DNA of 64,000 nt from Amesomyces nigricolor (GCA_004802645.1 SRKS01000006.1:2604001-2668000), one strand, 5' to 3'. Positions 22,517 to 34,569 are shown, counted from the stretch's first letter. The notes: a model not told the origin generated them from the sequence alone. Made by a program: numbers and translations.

Positions 22517-25500
22517 ATGCAACCGACGACTCCAGGATCAGATCTGGACTTTAGCATTTATGTCGACTCCTCTTGTCTGAGCACACCAATGGACGAGACA
22601 CCCATCCACGAGATGCCGCCTTCACCGGAGCCACAGGAGATTATTGCTGTCCCTGATGTCTCTGAGGAGATGGTTACGAACGACGAAATGAACGAAACAC
22701 AGAAATCGATGGAAGACAACTCCAGCAGCCCTGCGGAAGAAGAGCTTGCCGCTTCGGTGTCGGAGACGATCGCCGCGGCAGAAGAACAACTACCGACGGA
22801 GATTGCCGAGCCAGAGCCGGCGGTTGAGGCACAGCATGATGTTTCAACGGTCGACACTGCTTCCGAGGAGGCATCGGCTGCCGGCCTTGAGGACGCGGCG
22901 CAAGTAACCGTCGCAGCAGGGGAGGATGCCCCGCCCGCCGAAGCCGAGCTCGCCACAGATCCGACCCCAGAATTTGAGGCACCCTTAGAACCGGACGCTG
23001 AAGTTGCGCCGGTTGACACAACTCTCTCCGAGGACCCTGTTTCTATCGTCGAGGACCAGGAAGACCAGGTGCATGATGAGGAAGTGCTGGCCCCACAGGT
23101 CACGCCAGATGTTGCATCAGAAGCCGAACACCCTACCAGCAAGCCCACTGCCGAAGCACATGCTGCAACCGAGATGCATGATGCCGACGACCCCGCCGCA
23201 GATGAGGAGTTTTCAAGTGCCGAAGCCCCCGCTGAAGACGAGGCCGGCGCGTTGCCGCAAGATATTCCCTTGGATGACGGCACTCCGCATCATACCATCG
23301 GCGACCGCAAGACCTCGCTCCGCACCGAAGCCCTCATCCAGGCCGCCGCGCGCGCCGTCGTCGCCAAGATCGAGAAGCGCAAGAGCGGCCATGTCATCGA
23401 GGAGCACGAAGAGGCCGCCTTCGACAACTCCCTCCTCAGCACCGCCTCGCACGACACCTACCTCCCCGACGACACCCCCACATCCCCCACCCAAACCCGC
23501 CACATCCCCTCCCGCTCCATCTCCAGTACAGACTCCCACACCTCCCCCGGTGACTCGGAAGAAGAAATCTTCAGCAGCCACAGCGCGCGCAGCTCCCTCT
23601 GCTCCCCCACCTTCGACTCCAACGACGAGGAAGAAGACTCAACCATGTCCAAAACCCCCAAGCGAAACAATCTAAACAATCCAAACTCCCCCAACCCTCC
23701 TCCCCCTCCCTCATCCACCGCCGGGACTCCTACGCCTCCACCACCACCACCACCTCAACCACCACCGGCCGCGGCGCCAACAAATACCCCTCCCCGCGCA
23801 ACATCTCCAACTTCTCCGCCATCTCAGGCCTCTCCCAGTATGACACTGACAACAACACCCCCTTTGTCCCTACCACCCGCCGCGTCCCCTTCCGCACCCC
23901 GTCGGAAATGCGCGCGGTGCAGATGATGGCTAGCCCAACGCCGAGTGTCTTTGGCGGTGACCCACCAGCAAGGTCATCACCGCTGACGAAGAGGCCCGGG
24001 TCGGCGGGTTCGGGGTTGGGGAGAATGTTGGGTAGTCCAACTGGACAACAGTACTCGCCTAAAGGGCGGGGGACACCGCCGAGGTTTAGTGGTGGTGGTG
24101 CAGGGAGGAGGGAAGAGGCGCCGTTGGTGCTGTTGCATGTGACGCTGTTGCCGCTGAGGTGGGGGTGGGGGGAGGTGGTGGATGGGTTGGATGGGGTGCT
24201 TGAAAGTAAGAGTGGGATTGGGAAGGGGAGGGTGGATGGAGAGGGGCTGATGGCGCTGCGGGACGCGTGGCGCGAGCTGCAGGACCGCGTGGGGGATACG
24301 GTGCTGGAGAGGGGGGTGTTGCTGCCGCATCCGAGGGATGATTATGAGGTGTTGGAGGAGAGGTTGTTGGAGGCGCTGGAGTTGCCGGCGAGGAAGAGGG
24401 CGAGGATATTGGAGTGTGGGCATTATTTGGGGCCGGCGAATGTGATGGTGGAGGATTTGGATGAGGAGGAGGAGAGTGAGGATGAGGAGGAGGGGAAGAG
24501 GCATTGGTGTAGGACGTGCAGGGAGGAGATTAGGATGGAGGCGTTGGGGGCGGGGAGGATGTTTCGCGTCAAGGTGTATGCGAGTAATGGGCTGATGAAG
24601 GCTGGCGCGTGGGAGGCCTGCTGGAAGGAGATGGAGCGGGTGGATGTGGAGGTTGAGCCGATTGTGGAGGCTGGGGTGCATGGGGAGTTGGAGAAGCTGG
24701 CGGCGCTGCAGATGGAGATGGAGGAACAGCGACGGCAGGAGGATGAGAGGGCGCGCGAGGCGGAGCTGGAGGCTGAGGTGAAGCGGGAGATGGCGCTGGA
24801 GCAGGAGATGCGGGCAGAGAGCCGGCAGCAGCAGATCGATGCGGCTGTTGAGCGGGAGCTGGAGGCCCAAGCAGCGCGGCTCTCTTCTCCGCATCCGCTG
24901 GCCATGCAGCTTGCCCGTCCCCAGTCATCCTCCTCCAACTCCCTCATCCGCGCGGGCACCCCGACGCTCATGCACCACACCCGCCCGGGCACCCCTCTCC
25001 GACAGAGCGAGACCATCGACGACTCCGACGAACGTCAACGCCGCGACGAGGAGCGCATGCGCGAGATCTACGGCGACGTGCCTCCCCAGCAGCAGCAAGC
25101 TCCTACCCCTGCCCCTCCCATGCCCACCGAACAGCACCATCCCCAACAGCAACATTATCCCTACTCTCAAACCCACACCCCAGCGCCCCCAGCGCCCCCA
25201 CCAATGCCAATGCTGCTCACCGACGGCCGGCACCCCCACGATTCCTACGCCTCCCACGACACCTACTCGCAAGACCGCCGACAGAACGCCGTCAAGCAGC
25301 CCCCAAGGACGTTTGACGAAAACTCGGGCTTTGTCGAGTTGTTGATGGAGGCGTTCAAGGTGCTGCTGCGGGATCCGAAGAACGTGGCGATTATTGTGTT
25401 GTGCGTGTTTGTGGTTGTCATGGTGCGGCGGCCGGGGATGGGGGAGACGGGGCTGCAGCCTGTTGTGAGGGAGCCGGCGGTGGTGGTGAAGTATGAGGCG

Positions 25501-26511
25501 CCGGTGCAGAAGGAGGTGGAGATGGGAGTGGAGAGTTTTGTTTCTGCCAGAGTGGAGGAGGTGGTTTCTGGAGTTGTGGAGGAGAGTTGGTCGGGTACCG
25601 CTGCTGACACTGTGGTTGAGGTGTCGGCGCTGGTGGAGAGGGCAACAGAGGAGGCTTCGGTCTCTGTGGCTGAGCAGACAGAGCAGCAACCGGTTTCAGT
25701 GACCTCGGACTCTGAGACCGTTCCCACTGCCGAGGAGGTTACTGAGGAGGTTGCTGGGGAAGCCGCGGAGGTTGAGGTCCTGATTGAGGAAGTGACTCTC
25801 GACTTCACATCCTGGACGGATATTATCGCACTCTTGGGGCCTCAGTTCCCTGTGAGCCTGGTTGGTGAAGCGCCGCCTGCCGAGGAGATTGAGGCTGTGC
25901 AAGACACGACAACGGAGACTGGTGAGAGAATTGATCCCCGGGATTTCGTCGAGGACGGACTGGCGGCTGCTCCAGAAGCACCCATGGACACGGACGAGGC
26001 ACTTTTGAGCCCTCCCGTGGATGGTCCTAGCTCTGCCGAGGAGACCGTTACCGGACCCGAATTTGACGCCCCAGTTGAAGCTCTTCAAGCCGACCTCAAC
26101 ACAGCCGCCTCCACCGAACTCGCGGAAAACAACCAGTCTGATGACGACGATGTCGACTCAGAACTCGACTCGGACGAAGAGGAGCAATGCAACAACCACG
26201 CCACGCCCTCTTCCTCGGCCTCAACATCCGCCGTCTTTGTCCCCGGCCCGTTTGTGACGCAGCACAAGACGGTGCGAGTGTTCGAGACGGTCACCGAGAC
26301 AGTGCGTGTCAGCGTGGTGACCGAGACGGAGACGGTGTCGACGGTGGTAACTGCTATCCCGCAGACCGTGGAGGAGACGGTGTACGAGACCGAGACAGTT
26401 AAGATCACGGTCTCGGTGCCTGTTGAGGAGCAGGACACGGGGAAGAAGAAGGCAAAGGCGACTGGGGCGTTGAAAGGGAAGAGGGGCAAGAGCTGTGGGG
26501 GGTTGCTCTAG
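22517..26511 (+). pseudogene. Large acidic membrane-anchored protein gene split by a 1-nt frameshift
   Basis: Two adjoining frames form one gene. The first (from ATG 22517) encodes an acidic Glu/Ala-rich N-terminus with RKTSLRTEALIQAAARAVVA. The second carries the conserved core: LIHRRDSYAST, NISNFSAISGLSQYDTD, RVPFRTPSEMRAVQMM, APLVLLHVTLLPLRWGWGEV, GDTVLERGVLLPHPRDDYEV and RARILECGHYLGPANV. The frame changes near 23655-23665, next to a C5 run; one extra C there would restore a product of about 1331 residues. A coiled-coil, Glu-rich segment follows, then one membrane segment (KNVAIIVLCVFVVVMVRR, about 25378-25430) and Val/Thr-rich repeats. Similar proteins in Aspergillus are labelled pathway-specific nitrogen regulator, a label I do not trust. 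It may be a real lesion or a base-call error. Confidence 0.75.
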
Positions 26512-28056
26512 AAGGGTGGTGGTGAGGACTGAATGAGGTATGCTAAGACGTCGGATGAATAATTTCTGACGATATATATGAGATGGATGTATGTGATTGA
26601 TATTTCTTTTGTTTTATTTCCTTGAGTCTAGCCTATGCATAGCGATAGTCGGATGTCTCATGACACATGAATCAATGGAAGATGTAAACTTTGTCGGGTT
26701 GTCTTCGAAGATGCCGTCCATAGAAAATTATCCTTAAACAATCGGGGTTGCTTTATTCTCGATTTTCCGTACCTCTTTTGTCTTCATCAAGATTCGTGTT
26801 CTGGTTGCGACTCATTTGGTCTTGTGGTGCAGTTTGTTGGCGGCCAGGGGCATTTGTTTACAAATTGCCGAATTGGGCATCATGCAGGAGGTGTGGTTGT
26901 GGTGGGGTGGGTCTGAGTTTCCCCTGAAAGATGGACGCTTTTGCGGAAAAGAATGGGATGTGGCACATGAAACTTGAGGCTTCCTGATGCGAAGACAAAC
27001 CAACACAAGTTTGCCAAATGAGGAAGGAAAAAAAAAAACGCTGAACCGGGCATTCAGTTTGCTGAGTGTCAAGAAGGAAGCAATCCGCACCTTGGGCCGC
27101 GAGTGATGTTCCATGGATGAGATGCTTCTTTGGCGTGGACTCGACTTGTGACGAACCGAGCAATTGGATGACTTGGCCCCGCATTGGATGATTGGGTGCA
27201 TTGGAGCACTGCAATTGGTGAAGCCACGCGAGGTCCATGCGCGTTCCTGGGGCCAGGACCCACCCAACTTTTTTCGGTTCCCACAATCGCGCCGGGTCGT
27301 CCCCTTCCAGGATCCACTCGTGCTCAACCATTTCTTCCCCTTGCTGCTGCTCAGGTTGCTTGCGCAGTTCGGACCTTCTTTTTGGAAGGGCTCTCTTTCG
27401 CTTCCAGCGGGTTCATTTTCGGGGTTGCTCCCGCCGTGCTGTTCGTTTCTATCTTCCAGGTTCCAGGTTGTCCTGAAACCGTGCACGTCAACCAGCCACG
27501 GACGAAGCACATCCATCCAACCGTAATCTTCATCTTTCTCAAGCTCCCCCCTGGCAAAGTCAAGGGGCCATTTTGATGACTGCATTTGCTCCCCGACTGC
27601 TAAATTAATCGGCAGCGGAAACTGGCCGCTTCCCTGCACTCCGCCTCCCCTTCTGTTCGACACATGAATTCACCCGATTAGACGATCGGGAGCTGATCCT
27701 AACCCCTGCTGGCCGAGGAGCCACGGCCCATGCCAAGTCGACGCAGAAGGGGTGCTGCCCCTGATGAGAACGCCCGAAATCACCACCATTGCAATTCCAA
27801 AACACTTCCCCAACCCTTCCCGCCTGTCGCAACCTCCGTGCGCCGAGACCCGCTCGAGACCCTCGCCCGACGACCACAACTAAACCAGACAAACAACGCT
27901 TGACCACCCGACCCAGCGGTTCCGGAACCCTGAAGCTTCAGAACGCGCACGCGTGCGCATTGTGCCGAAATTCAACCTCCACGAAATTCTCCCGAGACAT
28001 CCACGACGACGCGATTACCTCCCACATAGATCATAGATGCCGTCCAGCCAGCCAAC
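26512..28056. other. Intergenic region upstream of the DOCK gene
   Basis: The stretch includes the 3' flank of the preceding gene and a long promoter/leader. A frame at 26812-27663 (minus) is open but unrecognised. The last 100 bases before ATG 28057 are C/A-rich, typical of a leader. Confidence 0.5.
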
Positions 28057-31000
28057 ATGCCTTGGCAACCGCTGCCTCGCATCGCCTTCGCTGTAGCGAC
28101 ATACCCCTTTGCCGCCGTGAGCCCACTCGACCTCCCCCTCGAACTGGGCGACGAGCTGTACATCATCGAAGAGACCCCCGACGGCAATTGGCTGCGTGGA
28201 TACCTGGTCCAGCCCCCAAGTCTGCTGGCCGGCCTGACGAGTGTCAAGGGCCAAACTCTGGAAGCGCGCGTCTTCAGCGGCATCTTCCCGCGAAGTTGCG
28301 TCGAGGTCCGTGAAGTGCTGGGCGAGGCCGACGAGACCCACGAGAACGAGATCGGAACCGGAGATGGAGGCGCTTCGGCACTAGCTTCGTCACCTGTACA
28401 GTCAGGAGAAGGGGATTCAGCAAAGAGTGGGATAGAGGGGAACAATGCCGAGAAGACGGGGAGGAAAGACAGGCCAAAGGTCCCACCTTCCAAAGGCTGG
28501 AGGGAGCACTCAGATTGGCCAAACGGTACCCAAGGACCACTCTCAGTCCCTATCATACGCGATCCGAATGTGCCACGACCACAGGCCCCAGTGCCGATGC
28601 TGAAGATTGGCGATGAGACCTCGACATCCGCCTCCGAACCCCTTATCGACGAGATTGCCTCCTGCCTCCGAGAATGGCACTCCACGAACCTCCACGAGCT
28701 GCTGCTGTCGCGACAGTACGCCAAATTAGACACCATGTCAAAGCTCGTCACTACTCTCAACCTGGCCAGGCAACAATTTCTGCACGATGTGCTGACCACA
28801 CGGGAGTACGATGCCCTGCGCGAGAAGACCGTCTGGGACCTGGTGCGCGTCAACAAGCTGTGTGGAGGAGAGGTGATTGTGCGAGACCCGCAAACCCGCG
28901 GCCGGGTGCTCACCGGGGATGACTCCGTTGTCGAGATAACAAAACTGCAGTCCGTCATGAGCCTGCTGGACGAGACCCCGACACAGCCGATCGAACTGAC
29001 GGCACTCCACCACTTGCTGGTCAACATCGGCAGCTTTGCTGGCGCTTCCACAGAAGCCACCACTCTCGTCCTTTACCTGGCCGCCAAAACCTCCGGAGGG
29101 CTGCTGATGCCCCTCTCCGAGACCTACACGGCTGAGATGCCCGCCGGCGGGCAGATGGTCCACGTGGCCAGGAACACCCAAATGGGCACCCTCTTTGCCG
29201 ACCTGACTGCTGCAGAGATTGGCGATGTCCCCTCCATCGATTCGGAACTCTTCCTCGTCGTCAAGATCCGCACTGCCTATCAGGTCGTTGCTGCTAAGCC
29301 CAGCTCGCGGTCCGGGACCATGTCACAGGCCTTGCCGCAGTTCTCAAAGGAACACTCGAAACCGCCACTGTCCATGGGCAACAAATCAATGCGCAGGAGC
29401 CGGATGTGGCCGGGAAAGGGCTCAAGATCTACCTTTTCCAGGGGCAACGCCCGCCTCGATTCGCTGTCGGAACAGCCCGAAGAGGCCGTATCACCGTCCA
29501 CAGCAGGCGCCGAGAGCAGGGATGGCGCGCCCCCGAGCACCGCAAATTCTAAGGCCGGCCGCGCTTCTGTGGATGGCCACGTCACCCAGACTGCTGAGAG
29601 GACCGTGGGTGTCGGAGTCTTGAAGCTAAATAACATCATGAAGCAGGGCGAAGAGGTGGAGCACATTATTGGCATCTGGTCGCCGTCCGCCAGGCATACC
29701 ACAGAGCCGGGTGACGACTGGGACCCAGTGATCAGGGAGATTCTGGACAGCAAGACGGGCGCTTATGAAAAGTCGAAGAGGACAGAGCGCCTCCAGGTTC
29801 ACTTGCGGGCGTTCAACAATCCGGATGCGGATGCCCTCATCAAGGCGACACCGACAGTGCTGTCGAATATTTGCAAAACAAACAAGATGGGGTTTGCCGG
29901 TGCGCCAACAAAGACGAGGTCTGACATCTACCTCACAATCGAGGAGGCTGTTCTGGGCAGGCAGGCCCTTTTGTCGCGGTACGGCGGCAGCCCGAACCCA
30001 GTTCCAGCCAGCATCCATGGCAACAATCTCCAGCTCACCCTCGAGGTGCGCAGGCCGAACGGCGAGCCTGTAGAAAACTGCATCTGCCCGTCATCCAACG
30101 GTGAACCGGCCAGCATCTGGAAGACGGTGGTCGCAGAGCGCGGGGAGCCATGGCGACAATCCATCAAGCTTACCCTCGCACCGCAGGATGTCCACCAAGG
30201 GCATGTCGTTATGTATCTCGCCGATGCGCCGAACCCGCCGTTCGCCGTTGCATACATGCCGTTGTGGGACCACCAGGCCTTCATCCGCGACGGGCCGCAT
30301 GCCTTGATGCTTTACAGGCTCGACGAAAACACGTCTATTGCCCAGTCCACCTCGCCGACCAAGGGCGGATACCTCAGTCTGCCCTTTACTCATCGGGGCA
30401 AGGGCGAGCAGAACGACGCCAACGCGCAGCTCGCCATGGTCCGCGTCGAGACATACCTTTGCAGCACTAGGTTTTCCCAGGATAGGATCATACTGGGCCT
30501 GCTCGCCTGGAAGGACTCGTCTCGAGAAGGCATCCCGGTTCTGTTGAAGCAGTTCATCTTCGTCCCCGAGATCGAGGTTGTCAAGCTGCTGAACGACGTT
30601 CTGGATGCGCTGTTTGGTATTCTGGTTGACTATTCCGGCAATGACGACTACGAGGACCTCGTCTTCACGGCGCTGGTGCGCGTGCTCGACATCGTCCACG
30701 ACAGGCGTTTCAACCTGGCCCCGCTGGTCGACCAGTACGCCGAGAGCAGGTTCAATTACCCGTTTGCAACCGTCTGCTTGGTGCGGTCCTTTACCAGACT
30801 CTTGTCGAAGCCTACCGAACCTGAAACTGCGCGAAAGTTGCGTGCTACCTTCAAGGTTGCCCGGCACATCCTCAAGTTCATTACACATGCCCGGGGACAA
30901 CAGAAGGCAAAGGAGGCGGGCATCGGCATCACCAGCTCAAACCCGGGCTTCACGCGCCATCTGAGAGTTATCTTCAAGGCGCTCGATAAGATGATGCGCA

Positions 31001-34000
31001 GCAGCGCTCCAGTCCTGGTGGGCAGTCAGACACTGGCCGTCCAGCACTTCCACACCTGGCTTCCGGAGCTCGCCGGGCTGTTGACCACGGAGGAGATCCT
31101 GCATATTGCCATCGACTTCATGGATTCGTGCGCCGCCGTCAAAGGAAAGCTCGTGCTCTACAAGCTGGTCCTGATCATCAACTACGCCAAACTCGACATC
31201 TTCTCCCAGCCCGAACAGCGGTCTGCGCTGAGCGCCAACACCGTCCGCTGGATCGCACCGCACTGGGGTCACATCGACGAGGTCACCGACCAGTGGAAGG
31301 ATCAAGTTCGCCTCTGCTGCTCCGTGCTTGCCAGTCAGATCGACCACCTCGGCCCCGAAATCCCAGACTACATCCCAAAGATCATCCAATCTTACCTCGC
31401 CCTCCAGGCTGTCCCCAAGAAACCTAAAGACCGCCTCTCCCTCCTCTTCCCCACCGCCTACCCCTTCCCCAGCAAACCTGTCACCGCCGCAAAACCCATC
31501 TTCGAAGAAGCTCTCGTCGAGCTCTCCGCGATCCTCTCCGCCCTCTCCAACTCCCCCGCAGGTATGCAACTCGAGCTCGCAGAAGACGACCTCCACGTCA
31601 TCGTCGACTCGTGCCTGCGCGTGCACATGACTATCCTCCAGCAGGGCGAGGCCTTCCCTGCCGACTGGCTCTCCGTGCACATCTTCCACCATAAATCCAC
31701 CATGCGCACGCTGCAGTACCTCGCTGGCATCTTGCTGGACAGCTTCCTGCCCGACCCGGACGACGCCGAGGCGTTCAACACGGAGCTGTGGAAGCTGTTC
31801 TTCATGACGCTGCTCAAGCTGGTTGGTAGCCCGCGCCTGGCTCTCGAGACGTTTCCGGAGCAGAAGCGCAGGGCGGCGTGGAAGATCGCGGGGGATGTGA
31901 GGGAGACGGGGGCGGATTTGCTGAGGAAGACGTGGGAGGCTATTGGGTGGGAGACGACGCTTGAGGAGAGGGCGAGGTATGGCTTGTCGAAGATGGGCGG
32001 ATACCAGGTGCAGTACGTCCCGACGCTGGTCGGGCCGATTGTTGAGCTGTGCCTAAGTGTGCATCAGGGGTTGAGGGGGATGGCGGTTGAGGTGCTGCAG
32101 ACCATGATTGTCAGCGAGTGGACGCTGAGTGAGGATTTGTCGGTCATTCAAACGGAGATGATTGACTGTTTGGATGTCTACTTCAAGTCGAAGCCGCTGA
32201 CGGAGAGCATACTGCAGAAGCTGTTTGTCGGCGAGCTACTTGAGAGGTTCAAGCCGCTGGCGACGGGTCAAGGGGAGCCCCTGTATGCGGCCATCAGAGA
32301 GCTCACTGATACGGTGGACGAGTTCTTGGATTTGCTGGTCGCGGTGCGTAGCGGTGATGGGTCTGGTGAGGCATCTCATCTCATCCACCGCCTGCGGCTT
32401 ATGGAGTTCCTACGCGACATGCAAAAGGAGGACATCTTCATCCGCTACGTCCACCAGCTCGCCAATCTCCAAGCCGAAGCCCGCAACCACGCCGAGGCCG
32501 GCCTCGCCCTGCGCCTGCACGCCGATCTCTACGACTGGGACCCGCTGCGCAGCACGCCCGCCCTCCAGGACCCGGACTTCCCCGCCCAGACCCATTTCGA
32601 ACGCAAGGAGCGCATCTACTTCGCCATGATCAAGCACTTCGAGGACGGCGAGGCCTGGAGCAGCGCCCTGGCCGCCTACAAGGAACTCCAGGCGCAGTAC
32701 GAGAGCAACATCTTCGACTTCTCCAAGCTCGCGCGCACCGAGCGCGCCATCGCCTCCATCTACGAAACCGTCGCCAAGAGCGACAAGCTAGTCCCCAAAT
32801 ACTTCAAAGTCGTCTTCAAAGGCCTGGGCTTCCCAGCCTCTGTCCGCGACAAGGAATTCGTCTTCGAGGGCTCCCCCGCCGAGCGCACCAGCAGCTTCAC
32901 CGACCGCATGCAGGAGATGTACCCGGCCGCGCGCATCGTCACCAGCGACGCCATCGACGACGTCGAGGGCCAGTTTCTCGTCATCTCCATGCTCAGCCCC
33001 CACCGCGACCTCGCTCATCATGTCTACCAGCGCGCCAGGGTGCCACAGGTTATTAGAGATTACCTGGTGTCGGCGCATCCGCAGATGTTTTCGGTTACGT
33101 CGAGGAGGAATACCACGGGCCCGGTGCAGGAGCATTATGCGGAGAAGTTGGTGTTTACGACCGCGGAGCCGTTTCCGACGATTTTGAGGAGGAGCGAGAT
33201 TGTGGATGTGCATGAGGTGCATTTGGGGGCGAAGGAGACGGCGCTGGAGAGGATTGTGCGCAAGACGATGGAGATGTCCGCGCTGGAGAAGAAGGTGGCT
33301 GAGGGTGAGGGTGGGGAGGAGAACACGCAGTTGCTGGTTGATGCGGTGGCTATCAGCGTGAATCCTATTTCGGAGAATAGCGTGGTGGCGTATCGGGATC
33401 TAGTTCCGGGCATGTGGAGGGAGGGAACGGATTCGGCGAGGGGAAGTGACTTTGACGCGGAGGAGGCCGAGGCGCCTGAGCTGGATGCCCAGGAGAATGC
33501 CATTAAGATGGCGCTCGTGGATCATGCTATCATGCTCAAGCGGTGTCTGGCGACGTTTGCCAAGAGCGGGAACGAGTTCCTCTTGAGGCATGTGGACGAT
33601 CTTCAGAGGTGTACGTCTATCTTTGAAGGACTTGCTCAAAGCATAACCGCTGACATGAAAGTCACAGTCTTCGAATCAAGCTACGCCCCCGAAATCGCCA
33701 TTTTCACACCTGCCCAACCCGTCCGCGATCACTTGACCACCACACCCTCGCCAACCTGGCCGCGCTCCTCCCCAACCAACACCCTCCCGCACTCCATCCC
33801 CAACCCTGCCCCCAACGGCACCCCGACAGACGACGCAACAACCGGCATTGTCCAGCCCGTTGCCCTCCGTCAAGGCCGCGGCGCCCGCCTCAGCTTCCTC
33901 GGCGGCCGCAAGAACAAGGACCAGAGGGACGCGCACACCACAAACGGCGACCATCCCCACCACCAGCACAACCCTAGCTGTCCAGTCCACGGCAGTGAAG

Positions 34001-34569
34001 TTCCATCATCTGCAGCAGCCAAGGGCAACCCCCCCGTAAACGGTACTGGCGGTGGTGGAGCGTCAAAGGTCTCAACCAACAGACGCAGTTTCTTCCGCGT
34101 CATGCCGGCCATCCCGTCTGCCCCACACGTGTCCCCGCTGAACGGAAATCCTTTGCAGCGTGTCCAGAGCGAGAGTAACAACCACAACAATGGGGCGCGC
34201 TTTGGTAGTGTTGAGCGCGGAATGAACAACAGTAATGCCCACTCGCGCTCGGCGAGTGCGATAGTCGGTGGTGGGAATGGGAGTAGTCCACAGCTTGCTG
34301 GTAGGCAGTCAGTGGAGGGTTTTGGTGGCCCTGGTGGGGGTGGGGGCGGGTCGGAGAAGGAGATGAGGGTTTATTATGAGCATGCGAATGGCGGTTTGTC
34401 TGGGAATGGGCAGGGGCAGGGAGGGCAGCAGGGACAACATGGGCATTCGATTATGGGGCACGGGGTGGGAAGTGTGAGGAAGAGGTTGAGTACGAGTATT
34501 TTGAGGTTAGGGAAGAAGAGTAGTCGAGATCGGGGCCCGGGGGGTTTGGGTGGGGTTGATGAGGAGTGA
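28057..34569 (+). CDS. DCK1: DOCK-family Rho/Rac guanine-nucleotide exchange factor (Dck1-like)
   Basis: Two exons, 28057-33610 and 33668-34569, encode about 2151 residues. The 57-nt intron (33611-33667, GTACGT...CACAG) is in frame, so the gene also reads straight through it, but splicing restores LQRFFESSYAPEIA. Domains in order: an SH3-like region at residues 8-85 (VATYPFAAVSPL, GNWLRGYL, GIFPRSCVEV); a DHR1/C2 domain at about 622-790 (SDIYLTIEEA, PFAVAYMPLWDH, ALMLYRLDEN); helical repeats; a DHR2 catalytic region at about 1500-1855 (GQFLVISMLSP, LVFTTAEPFPTILRRSEI, DAVAISVNPISENSVVAYR); and a disordered Ser/Gly/His tail. DOCK proteins activate Rac/Cdc42-type GTPases with an ELMO partner; yeast Dck1 works with Lmo1. 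It probably acts in polarity, stress signalling or autophagy. Confidence 0.93.
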   Translation: MPWQPLPRIAFAVATYPFAAVSPLDLPLELGDELYIIEETPDGNWLRGYLVQPPSLLAGLTSVKGQTLEARVFSGIFPRSCVEVREVLGEADETHENEIGTGDGGASALASSPVQSGEGDSAKSGIEGNNAEKTGRKDRPKVPPSKGWREHSDWPNGTQGPLSVPIIRDPNVPRPQAPVPMLKIGDETSTSASEPLIDEIASCLREWHSTNLHELLLSRQYAKLDTMSKLVTTLNLARQQFLHDVLTTREYDALREKTVWDLVRVNKLCGGEVIVRDPQTRGRVLTGDDSVVEITKLQSVMSLLDETPTQPIELTALHHLLVNIGSFAGASTEATTLVLYLAAKTSGGLLMPLSETYTAEMPAGGQMVHVARNTQMGTLFADLTAAEIGDVPSIDSELFLVVKIRTAYQVVAAKPSSRSGTMSQALPQFSKEHSKPPLSMGNKSMRRSRMWPGKGSRSTFSRGNARLDSLSEQPEEAVSPSTAGAESRDGAPPSTANSKAGRASVDGHVTQTAERTVGVGVLKLNNIMKQGEEVEHIIGIWSPSARHTTEPGDDWDPVIREILDSKTGAYEKSKRTERLQVHLRAFNNPDADALIKATPTVLSNICKTNKMGFAGAPTKTRSDIYLTIEEAVLGRQALLSRYGGSPNPVPASIHGNNLQLTLEVRRPNGEPVENCICPSSNGEPASIWKTVVAERGEPWRQSIKLTLAPQDVHQGHVVMYLADAPNPPFAVAYMPLWDHQAFIRDGPHALMLYRLDENTSIAQSTSPTKGGYLSLPFTHRGKGEQNDANAQLAMVRVETYLCSTRFSQDRIILGLLAWKDSSREGIPVLLKQFIFVPEIEVVKLLNDVLDALFGILVDYSGNDDYEDLVFTALVRVLDIVHDRRFNLAPLVDQYAESRFNYPFATVCLVRSFTRLLSKPTEPETARKLRATFKVARHILKFITHARGQQKAKEAGIGITSSNPGFTRHLRVIFKALDKMMRSSAPVLVGSQTLAVQHFHTWLPELAGLLTTEEILHIAIDFMDSCAAVKGKLVLYKLVLIINYAKLDIFSQPEQRSALSANTVRWIAPHWGHIDEVTDQWKDQVRLCCSVLASQIDHLGPEIPDYIPKIIQSYLALQAVPKKPKDRLSLLFPTAYPFPSKPVTAAKPIFEEALVELSAILSALSNSPAGMQLELAEDDLHVIVDSCLRVHMTILQQGEAFPADWLSVHIFHHKSTMRTLQYLAGILLDSFLPDPDDAEAFNTELWKLFFMTLLKLVGSPRLALETFPEQKRRAAWKIAGDVRETGADLLRKTWEAIGWETTLEERARYGLSKMGGYQVQYVPTLVGPIVELCLSVHQGLRGMAVEVLQTMIVSEWTLSEDLSVIQTEMIDCLDVYFKSKPLTESILQKLFVGELLERFKPLATGQGEPLYAAIRELTDTVDEFLDLLVAVRSGDGSGEASHLIHRLRLMEFLRDMQKEDIFIRYVHQLANLQAEARNHAEAGLALRLHADLYDWDPLRSTPALQDPDFPAQTHFERKERIYFAMIKHFEDGEAWSSALAAYKELQAQYESNIFDFSKLARTERAIASIYETVAKSDKLVPKYFKVVFKGLGFPASVRDKEFVFEGSPAERTSSFTDRMQEMYPAARIVTSDAIDDVEGQFLVISMLSPHRDLAHHVYQRARVPQVIRDYLVSAHPQMFSVTSRRNTTGPVQEHYAEKLVFTTAEPFPTILRRSEIVDVHEVHLGAKETALERIVRKTMEMSALEKKVAEGEGGEENTQLLVDAVAISVNPISENSVVAYRDLVPGMWREGTDSARGSDFDAEEAEAPELDAQENAIKMALVDHAIMLKRCLATFAKSGNEFLLRHVDDLQRCTSIFEGLAQSITADMKVTVFESSYAPEIAIFTPAQPVRDHLTTTPSPTWPRSSPTNTLPHSIPNPAPNGTPTDDATTGIVQPVALRQGRGARLSFLGGRKNKDQRDAHTTNGDHPHHQHNPSCPVHGSEVPSSAAAKGNPPVNGTGGGGASKVSTNRRSFFRVMPAIPSAPHVSPLNGNPLQRVQSESNNHNNGARFGSVERGMNNSNAHSRSASAIVGGGNGSSPQLAGRQSVEGFGGPGGGGGGSEKEMRVYYEHANGGLSGNGQGQGGQQGQHGHSIMGHGVGSVRKRLSTSILRLGKKSSRDRGPGGLGGVDEE
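33611..33667 (+). other. In-frame intron near the end of the DOCK DHR2 region
   Basis: The donor is GTACGT, a CGCTGAC branch-like sequence lies near the 3' end and the acceptor is CACAG; length is 57 nt, a multiple of three with no stop. Removing it joins DDLQRF to FESSYAPE, which reads as continuous conserved sequence, whereas the retained peptide (CTSIFEGLAQSITADMKVT) does not. Confidence 0.75.
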
